The notes under the pieces: generated by a model | Databases searched by the model: none | What the model saw: only the letters and a program-made list of their open reading frames with translations | What the model was told of the DNA's origin: nothing | Made by a program: the position numbers and the translations under genes | Source: an uncultured Acinetobacter sp. | Lineage (GTDB): Bacteria; Cyanobacteriota; Vampirovibrionia; Gastranaerophilales; Gastranaerophilaceae | Assembly: GCA_947306495.1 (NCBI GenBank) | Contig: CAMZGT010000002.1 | Location: 1-64,000 of the forward strand | Reading direction: 5' to 3' | Length of the DNA stretch: 64,000 bases | Part shown: in pieces, positions 16,304 through 26,537 of the stretch | Layout: each line of letters starts with the position of its first letter | Numbering within the stretch: position 1 is the first letter of the stretch

Positions 16304-17506
16304 ATGAATTTACTCCACGACTATGAGCAAGAAATAACATCAATGCTAGTTGCATCACAAAAGGATATGCAAGAAGTAATTTTAGGACAGTTGAACAAAA
16401 ATATGTTCATAAATCGTTTCTTTGCAAAAGTTTTTGATATAGCAGAATTATTATTTAACTCCGGTAAAGAAGTAAATTTTTATAATATTGCTGAAAAATT
16501 ATCTAATATTGAGGAAAAACAAGACCTTCTCGCATTACAAGAAAATTTTATAACGAATATAAATTATAAATTCTATATTGATAAAATTCACAATGCTTAT
16601 TTTGATAGAGTAACGCAGAGTGCAACAAGTTTTGATGATATAGAAAAAATCCAACGAGAAAAAGAAAAATATACAGATACCTCAATATTATTAGATATTA
16701 CATACAATGCAGATAAATTGCTTGTACCAAAAGAAAATACAAGATTGATAAGGACAGGCTACCCTTCAATAGATAAACACTTAGGTTGTATGCTAGGCGG
16801 TGATTTTATCGTACTAGCAGGTGCAACCGGCATGGGTAAAACTTGTATGATGATTAATTTAATAGCAAAAATAGCAAGACAGGGATATAAGGTAAGTTTG
16901 TATAGTTTAGAAATGTCATTATCACAAATACAAAACCGTCTTATTTGTTCCCAAGCAAGCATTGATGCAAGTAAATTAAGAACTCAAACACTTAACGAAT
17001 CAGAAAAAGATGAATACATAAATTACATAAACGGTTTTCTTCAAACATTGAGTATTAAAGTTTGTACTGACTATGAAATTGCAGTAAAAAAAATTAGGCA
17101 ATTAGAGAAAAAGTCGAATAGTGATATTGTATTTCTTGATTACATGGGTTTGTTAAGTGGAAGTAATGCAAAAACAAGTTATGAGAGGGTTAGCGAAATA
17201 TCAAGAGAATTAAAATTAACCGCTATGGAAATTAATAAACCTCTTGTTGCCTTAAATCAATTAAGTAGAGCCTTTGCAAACAGGCAAGACAAAACCCCGA
17301 TTCTTTCAGATTTGAGAGATTCGGGAAAAATAGAACAAGATGCTGATACAGTTTGTTTTGTTCATAGACCTGCATATTTTGAGCCTGATAAATATAGATC
17401 AAACGACTTGCGTTTCATAGTAGCAAAATCTCGGCATACGGAAGGTAATAAGACCGCATATCTCTACTATGATTCGGTAACACAAAGTATAAGAGAGAGG
17501 TTTTAA
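16304..17506 (+). CDS. dnaB: DnaB-like replicative helicase
   Basis: GGDFIVLAGATGMGKTCMMINL Walker A, DIVFLDYMGLL, SDLRDSGKIEQDADTVCFVHRP. Confidence 0.9.
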   Translation: MNLLHDYEQEITSMLVASQKDMQEVILGQLNKNMFINRFFAKVFDIAELLFNSGKEVNFYNIAEKLSNIEEKQDLLALQENFITNINYKFYIDKIHNAYFDRVTQSATSFDDIEKIQREKEKYTDTSILLDITYNADKLLVPKENTRLIRTGYPSIDKHLGCMLGGDFIVLAGATGMGKTCMMINLIAKIARQGYKVSLYSLEMSLSQIQNRLICSQASIDASKLRTQTLNESEKDEYINYINGFLQTLSIKVCTDYEIAVKKIRQLEKKSNSDIVFLDYMGLLSGSNAKTSYERVSEISRELKLTAMEINKPLVALNQLSRAFANRQDKTPILSDLRDSGKIEQDADTVCFVHRPAYFEPDKYRSNDLRFIVAKSRHTEGNKTAYLYYDSVTQSIRERF

Positions 17507-17507
17507 T

Positions 17508-17807
17508 ATGTACGGTAATTTATATTCGCAAAATAATATGTCACAAGTTGATACAGTTTTACAACATCTAGTAGCCTTTGGCAAAATATCACCGGAAATT
17601 GCAAGCGATTGGTATGGAATAAAATATCTGCCAAAATGCATAAGCAGATTGAGAAAAAGAAAAATTAATATAAAAAAGCAAATGGGTGATACTGAAAAAA
17701 GATTTGATTTTGTGGTTGAAAATTATGTCTTATGCAAAGACCAACCCAAAGAAGTTAAAAAAATGCTTGATACCCTTAAAATAAATAATCTTAAAAAGAG
17801 TGCGTAA
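17508..17807 (+). CDS. Phage helix-turn-helix protein
   Basis: 99 aa; VDTVLQHLVAFGKISPEIASDWYGIKYLPKCISRLRKR. Confidence 0.6.
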   Translation: MYGNLYSQNNMSQVDTVLQHLVAFGKISPEIASDWYGIKYLPKCISRLRKRKINIKKQMGDTEKRFDFVVENYVLCKDQPKEVKKMLDTLKINNLKKSA

Positions 17808-17824
17808 GAAGGGAGCATAAGGAT

Positions 17825-18040
17825 ATGGAAAAAAGCGGACTTTGGACTAAAAGAAAGACCGCAGACTTCTTGTTTGCGGATATGATTGATAACCCACAAA
17901 AAAGGTTAATCAAATTAAATAATTGGATTGCTAGGAAAATTATCCCTGCAAAAGTTATGGACAAAATGGGTAAAGAAATAGTATTTTTCGAGGATTCTTT
18001 AAAAGAATGGCTCGAAGAAAGAAAAAGAAAGGTGGCTTAA
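17825..18040 (+). CDS. Small DNA-binding/excisionase-like protein
   Basis: 71 aa basic protein immediately upstream of integrase. Confidence 0.5.
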   Translation: MEKSGLWTKRKTADFLFADMIDNPQKRLIKLNNWIARKIIPAKVMDKMGKEIVFFEDSLKEWLEERKRKVA

Positions 18041-18041
18041 T

Positions 18042-19100
18042 ATGAGTGTATTTAAGAAGGGTAATAGCAATAAATGGTATTATCGCTTTCAACTAAACGG
18101 AAAAGAGTATTATAGAGCATGTAAGGGTGCGGTTGATCAAAAGACCGCACTCCAATACGAAGCAGTAGTAAAAGCCGAGATTATGAAAGGTAATCTCGGT
18201 ATTTTAGATAATAAACCGAAACCTACTCTAAAATATGCAATAAAACTATATTTAGATTATTCAGAATGTAATAAAAAATCATATAAAGGTGATTTGCGAA
18301 GTACGGATATATTTTTAGAGTACTTTGGAAATATCAATTTAGAGGACATTACTCCGGCTAAAATAGAAGATTTTAAACGAGATGTTAAAAATAATACCGG
18401 AAATAAAAATGCCACTATAAATAGATATTTACAAGCATTAAGTAAAATGTTAAATATAGCCGTTGCAAATGAACTGATAAATAAAAACCCAATGTGGTCG
18501 GTTAAAAAATTAAAAGAAAATAATTATAAAACTAGAGTTTTAATGCCGGAAGAAGAAGAACGATTATTCAAAGAAATAGAACGAGGTTATGAAGTCATAG
18601 GCAGGGATAGGAAAAAGAAAATAATATATCCGTACCTTTATCTTAAAAACATAATAATTTGTGCTTTACAAACGGGAATGAGAAAGGCTGAAATATTAAA
18701 CCTAAAATGGTCTAATATTGATTTTGATTACGAATATATAGAGTTGTATGTTACTAAATCCGGTAAATCTCGTAAAATACCAATATCAACAAAATTAATG
18801 AAAATACTCAAAGAGATATTGGCATCAAGCAATTCTGAATATGTATTTGTAAATCCTTCTACAAATGCCAATTATATTGATATACATAAATCTTTTGAAA
18901 CTGTTTTGGAAAATGCAAAAGTTAATAACTTTAGATTCCATGATTTAAGACATACAGCTGCAACAAGAATGTTAGAAAAAGGGGCTGATATAAGAACAGT
19001 ACAGGAAATTTTAGGACATAGTAGCGTATCGGTTACTGAAAGATATACACACACCAACGCAAAAAATAAGAAAAATGCTATTGAGTTATTATGCTCTTAA
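18042..19100 (+). CDS. int: Tyrosine site-specific integrase
   Basis: [59 protein letters not shown]. Confidence 0.95.
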   Translation: MSVFKKGNSNKWYYRFQLNGKEYYRACKGAVDQKTALQYEAVVKAEIMKGNLGILDNKPKPTLKYAIKLYLDYSECNKKSYKGDLRSTDIFLEYFGNINLEDITPAKIEDFKRDVKNNTGNKNATINRYLQALSKMLNIAVANELINKNPMWSVKKLKENNYKTRVLMPEEEERLFKEIERGYEVIGRDRKKKIIYPYLYLKNIIICALQTGMRKAEILNLKWSNIDFDYEYIELYVTKSGKSRKIPISTKLMKILKEILASSNSEYVFVNPSTNANYIDIHKSFETVLENAKVNNFRFHDLRHTAATRMLEKGADIRTVQEILGHSSVSVTERYTHTNAKNKKNAIELLCS

Positions 19101-19212
19101 TTTTACTAGCATTTATAATCATTTAGTATCTCGGAATATCAGTTGTATAAGTCGGGAAATAGTCGGGAAAAATGCAAAATTAACAAAATTTTGCTAAAAT
19201 TTTAAGCAATAA

Positions 19213-19240
19213 AAAAAGACTAAAACCGAAGTCTAGTCTT
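19213..19240 (-). terminator. Predicted terminator downstream of tRNA-Gly
   Basis: Minus strand AAAGACTA...TAGTCTTTTTTT. Confidence 0.6.
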
Positions 19241-19249
19241 TGTTTTAAA

Positions 19250-19325
19250 TGGAGCGGACGACGAGACTCGAACTCGCGACAGTCTGCTTGGAAGGCAGAT
19301 ACTCTACCAACTGAGCTACGTCCGC
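19250..19325 (-). tRNA. tRNA-Gly (TCC)
   Basis: GCGGACGTAGCTCAGTTGGTAGAGTATCTGCCTTCCAAGCAGACTGTCGCGAGTTCGAGTCTCGTCGTCCGCTCCA: complete cloverleaf, anticodon loop CTTCCAA, encoded CCA. Confidence 0.95.
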
Positions 19326-19351
19326 ATATTAAATTTTCAATCTTGACGCTT

Positions 19352-19437
19352 CTCAGTTGGTAGAGTATATATCTCAGATACGCTTCACTCTTGTTCCGCT
19401 TGGGCAACTGAGCTACGTCCGCATATTAAATTTTCAA
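19352..19437. repeat. Scrambled partial copies of tRNA-Gly 5' half and leader
   Basis: 33-bp direct repeat CAACTGAGCTACGTCCGCATATTAAATTTTCAA (19308-19340 and 19405-19437); 17-bp inverted copy CTCAGTTGGTAGAGTAT at 19352-19368. Confidence 0.85.
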
Positions 19438-19544
19438 GGACTGCTTTAACAGCTCCGCTTCATAAGCCTGCTCGTATTGCTCTCGCAACACAAGTATATA
19501 CATATTAAAATAAATACACTTTTTTTTCAAGCAAAAATTTTATT

Positions 19545-20183
19545 TTATTGAGGTAGCGGAGAAGTTGCACCATTTATCGGTTCTGTAGGAATATCTTCTG
19601 TTTGCTCCGGTGACGTATGAGCATATAGTCTTAAGCTGATATTTGATATCAGTACCTTTTTATCTTTAGCATATGGTTTAACTTCGATATTATTAATTTT
19701 TATATAATATGGATATTGATAAACATCCTGAATAAATTTGCCAAGATTAACATAATTAGAAACAACTTCCATTTCTACATCACATACAAAGTACACGTCT
19801 TTACCAAATTTAACAAATGAATCAGTCTCAGGATTATAAGTGTATTCAATTGTTTTTATTTTTATAGAATTAGAATGAAGCATTTCAATTACATCATTAT
19901 ATAGAGTGAAAAATAATGTGTCATTGCCTAAATCAGATTCTATAGGTGAATAAATTTTCTTTTGAGAAGATACAATAGAATTTTTTATTTTTTTAATTTT
20001 ATTCTGTACAATAGTTATTTTGCTTTTTAAGCTGCTTAATTGGTTCTCTTGATTTTCTATATTTGATTTTAAGTTGCTTGTTTCTGCTATTCTTGGCCCT
20101 AAAATTAAATAAACAGCCAAAAATAATGCAAATAAAGCTGCTGCAAAAATCATTACGCCATAATATTTTTTGTATTTATCCAT
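19545..20183 (-). CDS. PilO-like type IV pilus assembly protein
   Basis: N-terminal TM plus coiled coil, downstream of PilM/PilN-like protein. Confidence 0.6.
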   Translation of the reverse strand: MDKYKKYYGVMIFAAALFALFLAVYLILGPRIAETSNLKSNIENQENQLSSLKSKITIVQNKIKKIKNSIVSSQKKIYSPIESDLGNDTLFFTLYNDVIEMLHSNSIKIKTIEYTYNPETDSFVKFGKDVYFVCDVEMEVVSNYVNLGKFIQDVYQYPYYIKINNIEVKPYAKDKKVLISNISLRLYAHTSPEQTEDIPTEPINGATSPLPQ

Positions 20184-20197
20184 TATTTTTTAACCCT

Positions 20198-21841
20198 TTA
20201 CTCTTTTATTGGTTCTAAATCAGGCAAACCGTTGCCTTTTTTGTCACCTTTCTTTAACTCTTCTTTAGAAACCTCCGGTTCATTAGAAATCCTAAATTCG
20301 TAGAAATCAGCGTTCATAGAAGTTAGTATTGACTCAGTGTCAAATTCGTTGCTGCCGTTTAACGCAAAATTCTTTGATTTTGATGCAAGACCGAGTTTTT
20401 GCAATTTTATATCTGATTCAGGATCATAATCTTTTATACTTCTAAAGAAAGCATAAACACTTTCTAAATTATCAGCTTGACCTTCAATAGTAATGTTATT
20501 TCCAAATTTCAATTGAGTTAACCACAACTTTTTAGGGATTTCGGTTCCTACTATTGTATAGTATGAATAAATTGCTTTATTATGTTCAAGACCGACTCTT
20601 ATTTCATCTCCTTCATCAAAAAGTTCGGACGAAATGTCTTCATTATCTTTTAAGAATTGGTTACTTGCTTTAATTTTTTCTGCTAAATCCTCCGATTGCT
20701 GTTTTTGAGAGTTAATTTTTGTAACAAGTATAATTAGTGATAAAAATGTTATAGCAATAATGATAATTGCAATCATAATAAACCATTTAGCCAGCTTATC
20801 ATTGGAAAGAACATATGTTTTTTCACGTATCGTTATTTCCGGAGGTTGTTCTGAATAATAAACATCTCCCAATAATTTGTTAAACAAATTAAATTTTGCA
20901 GACTCATATGGTTCGAATTCTCTGTATATTGCAGCTCCGATTGCGTCCAATGTTATTTGACTTGCAACAGACGATTCTACTGAGTCATCCAAATTTAGAA
21001 AAACTTCATTGGAAAAAGCATTTGCTTCCTGATATGTAATCGGAGCAGAATAAGTGAGCTTGTTTGAAAGCATTTCTGCGCTTATTATATCTGTTTTTGA
21101 TACTACACATAAGTATTTTGACGGCAAATTCTTAATAATAGGCTCAACTGCAGTCATAACTGTTGAATAATTCTCTGCATCACCGAGGACTTCACCAATG
21201 CTTATCTTCTCTTCGAAAGCATCAATATAATTGTTGCCATTCATTGAAAATACTCTGCAACAATAATTTTCCACTACAAGAAGCACCCAGTTAACATCAG
21301 GTTCTGTATTTACTCTCTCTAAGTACATCAAAGAATTTATTGTTGAATTTACTGATGTATCAAACCCATATATCTTATAGCCTAAGTCTTTGAAAATAAG
21401 AGCAATCTCCAAAATCATACTTTTTGAAGATGCAGTGTATGCGACTTTATTGAATTGTATTGTAGAATTCGGTAGTATTGAGTAGCTGTAACAAGCCTCT
21501 TTCTCTTGATACAAAGGTGTTCCGAGCAGTTCTTCTTCTATTGCATTGGATATCTGAAATTCATCTAATGCCGCAGGATAATCATTGACTTTGAATAGTC
21601 CTGCAGGAATATTCAAAACTATCTCTGCATTTTTGGGAATTTGCATCTCTATAAATAAATCTTGTACAGCATCTTTGAATAAGTCTAAGTCAGCTATTTC
21701 TCTCTGATTTATGCTAAATCCTAAGCTCCGAGTTCCATACTTCAGCAAAGTTTTTGTATCAAAATCAATTTGCGCAACTTCTAAGCCTTTTTCAGGAGTC
21801 ACACAAACGCCAACTATTATGCTCTTCTTAAATAAATCCAT
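20198..21841 (-). CDS. PilM-PilN-like fusion protein
   Basis: PilM/actin-like N-terminus (IVGVCVTPEKGLEVAQIDFD), TM at WFIMIAIIIIAITFLSLIILV, then PilN-like coiled coil. Confidence 0.65.
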   Translation of the reverse strand: MDLFKKSIIVGVCVTPEKGLEVAQIDFDTKTLLKYGTRSLGFSINQREIADLDLFKDAVQDLFIEMQIPKNAEIVLNIPAGLFKVNDYPAALDEFQISNAIEEELLGTPLYQEKEACYSYSILPNSTIQFNKVAYTASSKSMILEIALIFKDLGYKIYGFDTSVNSTINSLMYLERVNTEPDVNWVLLVVENYCCRVFSMNGNNYIDAFEEKISIGEVLGDAENYSTVMTAVEPIIKNLPSKYLCVVSKTDIISAEMLSNKLTYSAPITYQEANAFSNEVFLNLDDSVESSVASQITLDAIGAAIYREFEPYESAKFNLFNKLLGDVYYSEQPPEITIREKTYVLSNDKLAKWFIMIAIIIIAITFLSLIILVTKINSQKQQSEDLAEKIKASNQFLKDNEDISSELFDEGDEIRVGLEHNKAIYSYYTIVGTEIPKKLWLTQLKFGNNITIEGQADNLESVYAFFRSIKDYDPESDIKLQKLGLASKSKNFALNGSNEFDTESILTSMNADFYEFRISNEPEVSKEELKKGDKKGNGLPDLEPIKE

Positions 21842-21944
21842 CTTTATATTCTCCTTTTTTTATTGTACAATAAATTTGAAAATTTGTATATATTACAAAC
21901 ATTTAGATTTATTTTTAAGTTATTAAGAGGGTTTTATTCTAAAA

Positions 21945-22706
21945 ATGGATGAAATGATAATTTATGGAAAAAATTCTGTAATAGAGGCTTTAGAGTCAGG
22001 AAATAGAGAATTTAATAAAATACTAATTTCTAATAATTCTCATTCGGATACCAAAATAGAGCAAATAAAAGTTTTATCCAAACAAAGGGGAATCGTATTT
22101 CAGTTTGTAGCAAAAGAAAAATTAAATTTACTGGTACCTGAAGGCAGGCACCAAGGTGTAGTTGCACAAATTGCACCAATTAAATATGTTGAATTAGAAG
22201 ATTTTATAGAAGAATATAAAGGCGAAAACGCTCCTGTTGTAATTCTTGATGGTGTTGAGGATTCCCACAATGTGGGAGCAATTATCAGATCTTGTGTATG
22301 TGCAGGAATAAAGGGAATTATATTGCCATCACGCAGGGGAGCTCTGGTTAACTCTACGGTTGAAAAAACCAGTGCAGGAGCAACAAGTCATATTTCCATA
22401 ATAAAAACAAACAGTCTTGTAAATGCGATACAAAAGCTAAAAGAAAACGACTGGTGGGTAATTGCATCTGATCATCATGCAGAGCAAAATCATTATGAAA
22501 TTGATTATACAGATATGAATTTTGCACTTATAATGGGTGCAGAGCATGCGGGAATTTCAAAATCACTATTAAAACTTTCTGATTTTAAAGTTAAAATTCC
22601 AATGTTAACAAAATTTAATTCTTTAAACGTTTCAAATGCTGCTGCTATAATAATGTTTGAATATGTAACGCAGGTTGCTAAAAAACGAGAAAATAAATTG
22701 AGGTAA
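21945..22706 (+). CDS. rlmB: 23S rRNA 2'-O-methyltransferase, SpoU/TrmH family
   Basis: [54 protein letters not shown]. Confidence 0.9.
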   Translation: MDEMIIYGKNSVIEALESGNREFNKILISNNSHSDTKIEQIKVLSKQRGIVFQFVAKEKLNLLVPEGRHQGVVAQIAPIKYVELEDFIEEYKGENAPVVILDGVEDSHNVGAIIRSCVCAGIKGIILPSRRGALVNSTVEKTSAGATSHISIIKTNSLVNAIQKLKENDWWVIASDHHAEQNHYEIDYTDMNFALIMGAEHAGISKSLLKLSDFKVKIPMLTKFNSLNVSNAAAIIMFEYVTQVAKKRENKLR

Positions 22707-22708
22707 AT

Positions 22709-23707
22709 ATGAGCAAAAAAGGCGAAACTCTTAATATTATGGCCGACGAAATATCAGATGAAGGCGTTGATTTTAACAGTATTGATGCATTAGATGAAGA
22801 TGATGAGTCAATTGAGATAGAAGAACCAAAAACGCAAGAGAGCTTGAATTCTGTCAATGCTGACGATTCAGTAAGAATATATTTGCAACAGATTGGAAAA
22901 ATTCCTTTGCTTTCAGCAGATGAAGAATTAGAGGTTGCCAAAAAAATCTACGAAACACAAAATATTATGGCAAGAAAAGTTTTAATCAATGCAAATTTGA
23001 GGTTGGTTGTTTCTATTGCAAAAAAATATATCGGACGGGGTTTGTCTTTCCTTGATTTGATTCAGGAAGGTAATATGGGCTTAATAAAAGCTACTGAAAA
23101 ATTTGATTATACAAAAGGGTATAAATTTTCCACATATGCAACTTGGTGGATTCAGCAGTCTATAACAAGGGCAATTGCTGATAAAGCAAGAATAATAAGA
23201 TTGCCTATACATTTGATTGAATCAATTAACAAAATTAAAAAAGCTACTATGGACTTAACAACAAAATTGGGTCGTATACCTAATAAACAGGAAATTGCAG
23301 ATGAAATGGGAATTTCTGTTTCTAAATTAACTTCAATCATAAAGTCAACTCAATCGACAATTAGTATTGATACACCAACTGGACAAAAGGATGATTCGAA
23401 TAAAATTATAGATTACATAGTTGATGAATCAACAATTGCACCCGATAACATGGTTTCACAAGAAAGTATGATTGATGATATAAAATGTATGCTTGAACAA
23501 TTAAGTCCAAAAGAACGAGATGTTTTGATTCTCCGTTTTGGTTTGAACAATGACGGTAACAAAAAAACGCTTGATGAAATAGGTTCAATTTATGGCGTTT
23601 CCAGAGAGAGGATTCGTCAAATTGAGAATAGGGCAATATCTAAGTTGAAAAAATTGTGTAAAAACAGAAATTTAACATCAGGACTCAAAAATTATTTTGG
23701 CGGTTAA
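22709..23707 (+). CDS. RNA polymerase sigma-70 family factor (RpoD/SigA-like)
   Basis: [101 protein letters not shown]. Confidence 0.93.
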   Translation: MSKKGETLNIMADEISDEGVDFNSIDALDEDDESIEIEEPKTQESLNSVNADDSVRIYLQQIGKIPLLSADEELEVAKKIYETQNIMARKVLINANLRLVVSIAKKYIGRGLSFLDLIQEGNMGLIKATEKFDYTKGYKFSTYATWWIQQSITRAIADKARIIRLPIHLIESINKIKKATMDLTTKLGRIPNKQEIADEMGISVSKLTSIIKSTQSTISIDTPTGQKDDSNKIIDYIVDESTIAPDNMVSQESMIDDIKCMLEQLSPKERDVLILRFGLNNDGNKKTLDEIGSIYGVSRERIRQIENRAISKLKKLCKNRNLTSGLKNYFGG

Positions 23708-23737
23708 AAGTTATATAAGACGATAGTAGGATTTATT

Positions 23738-25501
23738 ATGGTTGATATAGACAGAATTACAGAATTAGTTGGGAATAAAAATTTTGAAGAAGCACAGACT
23801 TTGTTAGCAGAAGCATTAAAGGAAGATGCGAACAATATTGAACTGATAAAATTGGCCGGACTTACTGAGGTTAACCTACAAAATTGGGAGTCTGCCAAGA
23901 CTCATTTTGAAACTGTTGTCAAGTTTATTCCGGAAGATGCCACATCTTGGTTTTATCTTGCGAGTTGCTACGATAATCTTGGAGATTTTATTTCTTCAAA
24001 AAATGCATATATTAAAGTTATCGACTTAAGAGCAGATTATGTTGATGCATATAAAAATCTCTGTGTTGTTCTATTGAAGTTAAATCAACCGTCAGAGGCG
24101 ATAAGTTTTGCATTCAGGGCAAATGCAATAGCAGAAGAAGATTATATTTTTGATTTTGTAGCTGGAACTGCATATTTGAAAATTAAAGAATTTGATAAGA
24201 GTATAGAACCTTTTATGCGCGCGTTGGAAAAATCTCCTAATAATGTAGGTATATATAGTAGTTTAGGAACTGCTTATATGGCAGTCGGTAATAAAGATGA
24301 GGCAATAAAGTGTTATAAAAAAGCTCTTGAACTTAAACCGGATGACCCGATGGTATATTATAATTTAGGTTCTGCATATCAGGTTCAAAATTTACATAGA
24401 GAAGCAAGTGAATATTTACGAAAAGCAGTGGAAATGGATGATGAAGACGAATCATTTAAAGTAGCGCTTGCCATGTCTTTAGTTAAATCGGAGAATTTCA
24501 AAGAAGCAGCTGATATTTATAAAAAACTGCTTGTATACCATCCTGAAAAAGAGAATTATAAATACAATTTGGTCACTTGTTATGAAGCGTTAGGTGAACT
24601 AAGAACCGCAATTACAATGCTTGAGAGCATGGTCTATTTGAATCAAAAATTTATTTTACCTGCGCAGAGGCTTGCTTCATTGTATATAAAGGTCAATCAA
24701 CCGGCTAAAGCAAAAGAAATATATGATAATATTTTATTGAAAAATAATCCGAATGCTGAAACGCTTCATCAGTACGCAGTTCTTTCATCAAGCCTTTGTG
24801 ATACAGATACGGCAGAAAGAATTCTGAAAAAAGTCATAAAGATGAATCCTAATATTGCAAGAGCGCACAAAGATTTGGCAGTTATTTATCTTAACAAGCG
24901 TTTATTTGATTATGCAGACGAAGAATTTAAGACTGCGATGAAGCTTTCTCCGAATGATTTTGAAATATTGTTTGAGTATGGCAATTTTTTATATTCTATA
25001 TCTAAGAATAATGAAGCTGAAAGGTATTATTCTGAAGCTCTTGAACTAGAGCCGAACAATATTTTAGCTTTGACGTTTATGGCTTTAAATAAGCTTGTTC
25101 TAAATCAACTTGATGAAGCTAAAGAATACATTATGAAAGCATTGCATATTGATCATCATCATGAATATATATTATTTTGTGCGGGAAGAATAATGCTGGC
25201 AAGAAAAGAATATGAAGATGCTAAAAGGTATTTAATAAAAGCTGTTGAGCAAAATCCTGATATAGAAACTCAGAATGCACTTGCACATTGCTATTATGAG
25301 CTTGGAGATTATCAGCAAGCTTTAAATATTTTCAATAATATCTTAGCAAAATACCCTGAAAACATTTCCGTTCTTATGAATATTGCTAAATGTTATGAAG
25401 GACTTAATGATAATGATAGTGCATTGGAATATTTGGATAAATTGGTAACAATTTTCCCTGAGGATGAAGATGCTCACGACATGATAAGAAAATTATCGTA
25501 A
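23738..25501 (+). CDS. TPR-repeat protein
   Basis: Multiple 34-aa TPR units (e.g. GIYSSLGTAYMAVGNKDEAIKCYKKALELKPDDP). Confidence 0.9.
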   Translation: MVDIDRITELVGNKNFEEAQTLLAEALKEDANNIELIKLAGLTEVNLQNWESAKTHFETVVKFIPEDATSWFYLASCYDNLGDFISSKNAYIKVIDLRADYVDAYKNLCVVLLKLNQPSEAISFAFRANAIAEEDYIFDFVAGTAYLKIKEFDKSIEPFMRALEKSPNNVGIYSSLGTAYMAVGNKDEAIKCYKKALELKPDDPMVYYNLGSAYQVQNLHREASEYLRKAVEMDDEDESFKVALAMSLVKSENFKEAADIYKKLLVYHPEKENYKYNLVTCYEALGELRTAITMLESMVYLNQKFILPAQRLASLYIKVNQPAKAKEIYDNILLKNNPNAETLHQYAVLSSSLCDTDTAERILKKVIKMNPNIARAHKDLAVIYLNKRLFDYADEEFKTAMKLSPNDFEILFEYGNFLYSISKNNEAERYYSEALELEPNNILALTFMALNKLVLNQLDEAKEYIMKALHIDHHHEYILFCAGRIMLARKEYEDAKRYLIKAVEQNPDIETQNALAHCYYELGDYQQALNIFNNILAKYPENISVLMNIAKCYEGLNDNDSALEYLDKLVTIFPEDEDAHDMIRKLS

Positions 25502-25518
25502 TTTATATAGGAGAGAAG

Positions 25519-26355
25519 ATGTTAACAGGGCCATTTTTAGATAGAAATTGGATGGGAGAAAATAAAGATTACAGTACAGCAGATATTGTTATGTTAGGTT
25601 TGCCTTTTGATGGTACGGTTTCTTATCGTCCTGGTTCAAGGTTTGCGCCTGAACAAATTCGTCTTGCAAGCTGGGGATTGGAAGAATATTCACCCTATTT
25701 TGATAAACATCTTGAAGATTGCAACTTTCATGACGTTGGAGATTTAGAATTCCCTCTTGGAAATACAGTTAAATCATTAAACTTAATAGAAGAAAATGTT
25801 AATCAAATTTATAAAGACGGAAAAAAAGTTTTTGGTATAGGTGGAGAACACCTTGTAACTTTGCCTGAAATAAAAGCTGTTTCCAAATTTTATAAAGATC
25901 TTGCTATTGTCCATTTTGATGCACATACAGATTTGCGAGAAGAATATTTAGGAGAAGCTCTCTCTCATTCTGCCGTTATAAGGCATACAGGAAATATTGT
26001 CGGATTCGAAAATCTCAAACAAATTGGAATTCGTTCCGGCATGAAGGATGAATTTGAGTTAATGAAAAAATATAATACACGGGCAGAAAAATATGAAGAT
26101 TTGGATGTCTTAAGAAGTAAGAACATATTTATTACTGTAGATTTGGATGTTTTAGACACATCAATATTGCCCGGTACAGGAACCCCGGAAGTCGGAGGAC
26201 TCAGTTTTAACGAACTTATTGGGTGGTTTAAGTACTTATCTGATTTTAATATTGTAGGAGCAGATGTTGTCGAATTAGCTCCTGATTACGATTCCAGCGG
26301 AGCATCAACTGCAGTTGCAACAAAAGTTATTCGAGAACTTCTTATGTCAATGTAG
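25519..26355 (+). CDS. speB: Agmatinase
   Basis: GGEHLVTLPEIK, AIVHFDAHTDLREEYLGEALSHSAVIRH, TVDLDVLDTSILPGTGTPEVGGLSFNEL. Confidence 0.9.
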   Translation: MLTGPFLDRNWMGENKDYSTADIVMLGLPFDGTVSYRPGSRFAPEQIRLASWGLEEYSPYFDKHLEDCNFHDVGDLEFPLGNTVKSLNLIEENVNQIYKDGKKVFGIGGEHLVTLPEIKAVSKFYKDLAIVHFDAHTDLREEYLGEALSHSAVIRHTGNIVGFENLKQIGIRSGMKDEFELMKKYNTRAEKYEDLDVLRSKNIFITVDLDVLDTSILPGTGTPEVGGLSFNELIGWFKYLSDFNIVGADVVELAPDYDSSGASTAVATKVIRELLMSM

Positions 26356-26537
26356 AAAAATGTGAATGTATGTAATTTTGTTCTAAATTTCCACCTTTTG
26401 AATGATGCCTGTTTAATAAAATACATTTATAGTATTAGTGGGGAGGGGTAGATATGATTCTAGCCTTCAAGAATGGTAAGTAAAAACTAACTATAAGTTA
26501 CAGATGCTTATGTGTCCGTGACTACAAGGGGAGAAAT

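Larger units (their letters stand above)
1..19249. mobile_element. Prophage or phage-derived integrated element, right-hand portion; left end outside window
   Basis: Contiguous phage head genes, S24 repressor, YqaJ/RecT/SSB/DnaB and tyrosine integrase, ending beside the 3' end of tRNA-Gly. Left boundary not visible. Confidence 0.9.

Noticed and set aside
23738-25501. Repeat pattern in TPR genes (also 39166-40761) as DNA repeats
   Set aside because: Explained by ordinary degenerate TPR protein repeats.
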